This document shows positions 1 to 6,600 of a DNA stretch of 10,758 bases, one piece after another (position 1 is the stretch's first letter; each line of letters begins with the position of its first letter). The stretch is taken from NCBI RefSeq assembly GCF_000313135.1, contig NW_004457345.1, forward strand, positions 4,328-15,085, given 5' to 3'. The notes under the pieces were generated by a model. That model did not search any database. It was not told the DNA's origin and saw nothing but the letters and a program-made list of their open reading frames with translations. Both the position numbers and the translations under genes were made by a program. Source of the stretch: Acanthamoeba castellanii str. Neff (lineage: Eukaryota > Discosea > Longamoebia > Acanthamoebidae).

Positions 1-157
<157 letters not shown>

Positions 158-353
158 CTACTCTCTGAGAAGATTTTGTGTTTTTCGGCTCGATTCCCAC
201 CCTCTGCTTGATGATGATCTTTCGGCTTTTTATGTTTTTAAAACAAAAATCCAGCTGCGCAGAGGCGCCTTTCCCGAGTTACTTTTCTTTTCTTTTTCCT
301 TGCCGAGGTCTGAAATTTATCGTAACTTTCCGATACATTTTTTGGCGTTATAT

Positions 354-365
354 TTTGTCGACAAA
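354..365. repeat. 12-bp perfect palindrome TTTGTCGACAAA
   Basis: The sequence is its own reverse complement. Allowing one bulged T extends the pairing to about ATATTT/AAATAT on either side. A perfect 12-mer is expected two to three times by chance in a window this size, so on its own it is weak; it is listed because two more inverted repeats follow within 115 bases in the same intergenic region. Confidence 0.4.
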
Positions 366-412
366 TATCTGCTAATGACATTTTCCTTTTTTGACCTTCT
401 CCGCATTTGTGA

Positions 413-426
413 CCACACCAGTGTGG
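413..426. repeat. Inverted repeat CCACAC-CA-GTGTGG
   Basis: Two 6-base arms flank a 2-base spacer, a shape typical of a site for a dimeric DNA-binding protein. It lies about 65 bases before the ATG at 491. This size of repeat is expected a few times by chance per window, so function is only a suggestion. Confidence 0.4.
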
Positions 427-459
427 ACCATGGCCTCTCCGCGATTTATTGACCGGGCC

Positions 460-477
460 GACAAGGCTAGCCTTGTC
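460..477. repeat. 18-bp perfect palindrome GACAAGGCTAGCCTTGTC
   Basis: All nine base pairs match around the central TA. By simple counting (window length divided by 4 to the 9th) about 0.04 such 18-mers are expected by chance, so it stands out. It ends 13 bases before the ATG at 491, so it lies in the proximal promoter or the 5' UTR. It could be a dimer-binding operator-like site or, if transcribed, a hairpin just before the start codon. Which of the two depends on the transcription start, which I cannot see. Confidence 0.6.
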
Positions 478-490
478 TATCATAGCTCAG

Positions 491-650
491 ATGCCTCGAC
501 GTAAGTCGTGCCTATCTGCACTGCTTGGGCTGGTCCTTGTGGTAATTGTGTGCACGCCTGGTGCGTGTGTGTTTATCTGTCCCCTCCCCCTCAGGCCCTC
601 GACTCTCCTCTGATAGCGTCGGATCCCCGTGCGCTGTGTTCAGTGCGTGG
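491..650 (+). other. Signal peptide, split by intron 1 (542-594)
   Basis: Exon 1 encodes MPRRKSCLSALLGLVLV: a basic start followed by a hydrophobic core. The intron starts GTAATT, ends in a pyrimidine-rich CCCCTCAG and is 53 nt and phase 0. Exon 2 continues ALDSPLIASDP, so signal cleavage probably falls after the LIA. Reading through the intron instead gives an early stop, which supports splicing. Confidence 0.75.
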
Positions 651-3600
651 AGCCCTACGCGTGTGCTCGGATGCAGCTGTGTGCCCGTACCCGAGGGTCA
701 TTGACGCACTCCGAGAAGCCACCGATGGTGCCGTCATCGTGGTGAAGGGGGGCCGCTACGCTGAACACCCGCAGTTCCCCCAGGAGGTCCGGGTCACCAC
801 CAACAACATCACCCTTCAGTACGTGCTGTTGCTGCGGCATGACTCATTCTGCCTTCTGCTAAGCCATTTATCTGTCACTTCGTCAACCAGAGCGCTGGGT
901 GCAGTTCTCTTGGAGTTGAGCGGCCCGTGGCTTGCCATCGATGCGCCCCATTTCACCATCAAAGGGGCGCTCGAGCTCCGTGGCGGAGGTACCCCACGTC
1001 TCCAACGGAACCACCTCAATTCCAACGTCGTCTGTTATGGCAGGAGTTTTGATCTGCGAGGGCGCCACGCTGCACCAGAACGGTGACCTCAGCATCAGCA
1101 CAACAGAGTTCTTGGCAACCGGGGTCAAGGTGGCGGCTGGCGGCACATGGCTCCAGCTGGGCCGCACCACCATCTCCGCTGGCGCTGCAGACGGCGATTT
1201 CTCCTTGAGTACGCTCTCCTCTCCACATTTCGAAACACAAACGAAACAAAACGAAACACAACTCAAACAACAAAACAGCAAACGGTGTACACGTGGAGGC
1301 CAACGCGATATGGCAGCAGCTGGGGGAGTTGTCGGTCTACTCGCACGGCGCTATAGGTAGCATACTCTTCCTCTCGGTTCTGATTTTTTTTTCTTTTTCG
1401 TCTTTATTATCCAATACTAATCAATCTTACACCTTGCCCCCCCCCCGCTCCTTCTCTCATAAAGGTGTGCTGGTGTCCGGCACATGGGATCAGCTGGGCG
1501 AGGCGAAGATGATAGTCCAGGGTGAGGGCGATGCCAAAAGGGGTATATGTGCACCTCCCTTTTTCCACCTCTACTCCCAGAACAGTCTCGCCTTTTTCTG
1601 GTGCCCACCAGGCAACTACGGGCTGGTGTTCGGCGAGGGGGTGCGACTCGCGCACGGGGCGTGGAGCCAAAAGGGCGCGCTGCACATCAACGCAATCGAC
1701 GCCTCAAACGGTTCGTTCCCCGTCACACCACGCAACGCAAGTCATTCTACCAGGCTCAAGCCTAAGCTGACGCTTCGCTTCCTCCCATCGTAGCGATCCA
1801 CTTATCGGCTGGATCGGTGTGGCTTCAAGATGCCAACGTCGTCCTTGATCTCGACTCTGTTCAAGGTACTACATATAGTTTCCTTTCTTCTTCTGCGCGT
1901 CTCCTCCAGCTCCTAACGTGGTGGTGGTGGTGATGGTTTGGTATCAGAGGGCGTGCGGGTTTTGGGCGCGTGGCAACAGAACGGCGACACTACGATCAAC
2001 TTGGCCTGTCGTCGCTCTTCCTCCTCGGCCTCATCAGGCAGCCAGCGCCAGTCGTGCACGGGTGAGTGCGCCTCTCACGTCATGCCTGGCCCCAGATGTG
2101 GTTCAGCCTGGTCCCATTTACGCGCTGACCTGAAATTTGTTCGCGCCAAGGTGTGTTCACGCCTTCGACTTCGAATCGAGGCCAGCTGTGGAATCAGCAC
2201 GGGGCCATCACGCTCGCACTCTCCGGCCCCAGCGCCACCGGTACTTTTTCTTTTCTCTTTTTTGTTAACCCCCTTTCTTTTATGACTGCAAGGTCTGTGC
2301 GTGACACGCACCCTACCACTAGGCATCAACGGCACCAATCTAGAGTGGCACTCGGTCGGCACCAGAGCGTTTGAGACTCGGGACCAAGCCGTACCCATGG
2401 GTACGACGCCACTGTGCCCTCCTCCTTGTGCTTTGAGAACCCCCCATCAACTAACGCCAACATGTGGCTCATTTTCCACCACCGCCGCCGCCGCCGCCGC
2501 CATCACCACGTCATGATGATGACGCGGCCAGACGCCGATGTGACGGTGCGGGAAACTGACGGCGATGATCATCAGCCTCTTACAGTGGAGATGGCCCTGC
2601 GCCACGTCCGGGAGCGAGGTGTCGGCAGCCAAATGCCGGGTGACTGGGTCGGACCGGTGCGCGAGGCGGTGAGCGTGATGCGTACCGCTGCCATCCCACC
2701 GAAGGCCGATAGCCCGGGGGCCGCCGCGGCTCTGGAGTTGTTCGCGAGGCTGTACCACAGGGGCCACGCCCTGGAGGCCACCGCGGCGGACGGCACCCTG
2801 TACCGCCTGTGCCCCGGCCACATGCCCAGACTCGGCGACGATCCTGATCGACTACGCCACGCGTCCTCCGGAGCGAAGTACCGCATGACCGGCCTCCGCG
2901 TTCCAGGCGCGCCCTGCATCCACGCCGACCTCGACGTCGATCACGACAAGGCCTTGTTCAACAGCGGCCTCGTTGACGACGATGGTGGTAATGTGGTGCG
3001 CAGTCCGCGGCGCTTCGAGCCGGCCATCAATAGCCGCGGGGAGCGCAGGACGCTACTTCTGCGGGTGGCCTTCTCCGACCAGCCGACAGTGGCCACCGAC
3101 CTGCCGCGCCTGACCAACATCTACCAGAACCTGCCGCCCTTCCTGCAGCGCGTGAGTAGCGGGCGCACGTCGCTGCCCATCACCTACAACAGCGCCTGCA
3201 CCTACGTGATCGACCTGACCCTGGCCCAGGTCAACGACTACAACCAGATCGGGCTCGCCCACCTGATGGTCGCGGTCCAGGCCGCCGCCACCACGCTGAA
3301 CCCGGCCTCGCAGTGCTACATCTCCACCGCAGACTGGGTGGCCTACAAGCACTTCATACTCTCCCTACCGTCGTGCAACCAGCCGTGGCTCGGCGTGGCC
3401 GGCATGCCTGGCAACGGCATGGGCCTCAACGGCAACGCCGGGCTGGAATTCCCTACCGTCGCGCACGAGCTGGGCCACAACTTAGGCCTGCCCCATGCCG
3501 GCTTGGTCCAGCACGCGGCCGGCGTGAACGTGTTTGAGTACGGTAACCCGTACGACATCCTCGGCAGCGAGGTGCACTACAGCCCGGACCAGTACCCGGG

Positions 3601-6600
3601 CCTGCCGAGCTACCTGGCCGGGTACCAGGACGCCATGGACTGGATCGTGCACAAGGTCACCTACCCGAGCGACGCCTACGCCGACTCGGCCCAGGGGCCG
3701 GCCTGGGTGGCGAACTACGTGCTGTCGCCGATCGAGGCTTCGAATCCCGACACAGTCAAGACGATCCGCATACCAACGGCAGCGGCGACATACAACCACC
3801 GCAACAGCTGGCTTTACCTGAACTGGCGCTCGACGTACGCGGGTGCCGTGCGCCAGGGCGCCCTGCTCACCGAGGAGAGCTTCGACATCATGTGGGAGGG
3901 CAACTATGGCGACCCCTACCGACTGTCCCAGAGCCGCCTCTTTGACGTGGTGCCCGGCACGATTACGCTGCGTGACGCCGCGCTGTTTCAGTCGACACCG
4001 CTGGTCTACGGCCTGGGCGGGCGCGCGCCGGTGCTGATCGAGGTCACAGGCGCGCCCACGGCCGCGGGCCTGCCGATCCGCGTATCGCGCCTGCGGCCCA
4101 ACGGCGAGCGCATGGAGGGCCGCGGCTGCTCTGTGGCGCTCGTCGGTAGCTGCGAGCCGGCACTCGACGACGTGCCGGTCCAGTCGTGCGGCTCGACGCA
4201 GACCTACGCCAACGACCCGGCCGGCCGCTCGGTGGTGATTCGTGTGTCGACAACTACGCTGCAGTCTGTGGTGGTCTCGGTCAGTCCGTGCTCGAGCGAG
4301 ATCGGCGCATTCCGCACATTCCCCGCGGCGCAGCTCTACTATGGGAGCCCGCCGCGCGTGCGGGCCGACGACGCCGTGACAGACGCGTGCTTGAGCGGGC
4401 TCGAGGTCGGGGCCAGCCCCGAGGAGCCGCTGTGGATCGCGGTGCGCACCACCAGCAGCACCGCGACGATCAGCATCACCCTCACCTGCGGCGCCACGGC
4501 TGCCAACACGCGGCGTCGGCTGCGGTTCGACCAAAACGACGGCCTCGCCCTGCGCGACGCGTTTGAACGCGTGGCCGACCGGTCCTACGTCAGCCAATGG
4601 CACCCTTACGGCTCGGAGTCGCGGCTGTTTTACGAAGCGGCCACCCGGAAGTGGGTCGTGCGACAATACACCATGAGGGACGACAACCAGCTCTACGGCG
4701 AGTGGTCTCGCGCGATCATCGACCAGAGCACCGACCCGTCACTGTGGTCCACCGCCAACGCGGTCGTCGTGCCGCGCCTCGTGTGCCCGCGCGGCATGTA
4801 CGCCACCACCGCCACCGCGAGCCTGTGCGCGGCCTGCCCCGCCTTCACCACCACCGACAGCGCTGGCGCCGTCTCCGTCACCGAGTGCCGCTGCCGCGCC
4901 GGCTACGCCCTCGTCCCGGGCGGCGCAGCGGGCAGCCCGTGCCAGCCCTGCCCGGCTGGCACCTACTCGCCGCTCAACCCGACCGAGAGCTGCCAGAGCT
5001 GCCCGACGGGCTACACCAGCCCCGAGCGCAGCGAACGGTACACCTACTGCACCCCGGTGGTGCCCTTCTGCTGCCGCCTTTCGATCGTCGGCTTCACCAC
5101 GCCCTGGTACGGCGACGCGTTCGATGGCATCTGGGAGTGGGACGGCGAGCGCATGGTGGGCATCATGCCCTACTACGTGTTGGCCGGCGGCCCCAACCTG
5201 TGCCTGTCGGGCATGGGCTCCAGCCCGCTGCGGTGGGTCTTCCAGCACTGCCTCACGCGAGAGTGGACGCCGGGCACCCTCGCGGGCAACATCACGTTCA
5301 TTGCGGGGGGCCTGTTGTCGCCCCACACCTGGGCCGCGGGCAACATCATCACGTTCGGCTCATACACGCACTCCTTCAGCCCGTTCGACTCGCAGGTGCC
5401 CTGGATTGCCGACCCTAGCGTGCCGGGGCCGGTCTTCACCTGCCTCGACCCGTCACCGCCCCCGGAGGAGTGGTCGGTCTCCACGCGCTCCGTTCCGTCC
5501 CCGCTGCCTACACAATTCCCAAGGTCGACACAAACGCCAACGCCGACGCCGACATCGCCGCCGAGTGAGGCGCGGGTGCGAAGGACTCAGGTGGCGTGCG
5601 GCACCTTCACGCTGGTCGGGTTCACGACGCCGTGGACCGGCAACGACCTCAGCGGCGACTACGAGTGGGACGGCACCATCGTCGACTGGCAGCCGCGCTA
5701 CCGCCTCACCACCACCGCCCCCTCGCTCCCGTCGCCCTTCAACACGGACACGTGCCTCATGTCCGGCTGGGCGCCCGAGGTGTGGGCCTGGCGCGCCTGC
5801 TCGACCGGCGAGTACCTGATGAACCCGGTCGGCCTCGGCGTACGCACCTACGACGGCGACCCCCCGAACATGTGGACCACCGGACAGTACTTCACCTACG
5901 GCGAGGAGGGCGAGCGGACGCTCGACTACCTCTTCCCGTGGTACCAACCGGGCGTGGCGGGGCCGAGCGTGATCAACTGCGTGCCCACGTCGCCTTCGCC
6001 CTCGCCCTCACGGGTCACCGCGTCGCCCTCGCCCTCGCGCGTGTCCGCCACCCCGACGCCCTCGCATACGGCCTCGCCCTCGTCGTCGATCGCGCCATCG
6101 CCTCCGCCCGCCATCGGCGGTGTGATGATCACCGCCACGCAGGGCGTGCCGGCCGGCTTACCGATGGGCCTCTACACGTGGCGCAGCGACAACGCGGTCG
6201 GTACGGTCACGTGGGCGCGCGAGGGGATGCACCTGGTCTGGCACGCGGTGACCCGGTCGTGGGGCTTCACGCGCCGGCCGGACCTGGACGGCACTGAGCG
6301 CTGGGCCGTGTCGGATCCGGGCATGTCGTGGCGCCAGGGCGATCCGCTGCCGGAGAGCCTCGACATGCGCCTGTTCGACCCGATGGCCCGCAGCTTCTCG
6401 ATACCCGTCTCGCTGTCCCTCGTCGCCATGGCCGGCTCCGCCACCGCTTCGCCGTCGCCATCGCCGTCGCCGTCGCCGTCAGCTTCTCTCCAGGTATTGC
6501 CCTCATCGTCGGCCTCACCAGCAGAGTCGCCGGCAGCCTCGCCATCGTCGTCTCCGGCTGCTTCTCCAGCGGCCCCCTCCCCGTCGGTGTCGCCTTCCGT

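Noticed and set aside
238..483. Minus-strand open frame of 81 codons in the intergenic region
   Set aside because: The product is a Lys/Arg-rich sequence with no domain, it begins at the palindrome, and it does not join the PRP6-like start at 148.
508..594. Reading through intron 1 from a GTG at 508
   Set aside because: It uses a non-ATG start and gives a Cys/Pro-rich lead with no signal peptide, while splicing 542-594 gives an ATG start and a clean signal sequence.
2414..2531. ATG at 2414 as the start of a separate metalloprotease gene
   Set aside because: It gives no signal peptide and begins with a His/Arg/Met low-complexity run; a phase-1 donor at 2401 and acceptor at 2531 join the upstream exons in frame instead. 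RNA could still overturn this.
3482..4666. Minus-strand open frame of 394 codons
   Set aside because: It lies opposite the metalloprotease exon, is rich in Arg, Ala, Gly and His as expected for a GC-rich shadow frame, and has no recognisable domain.
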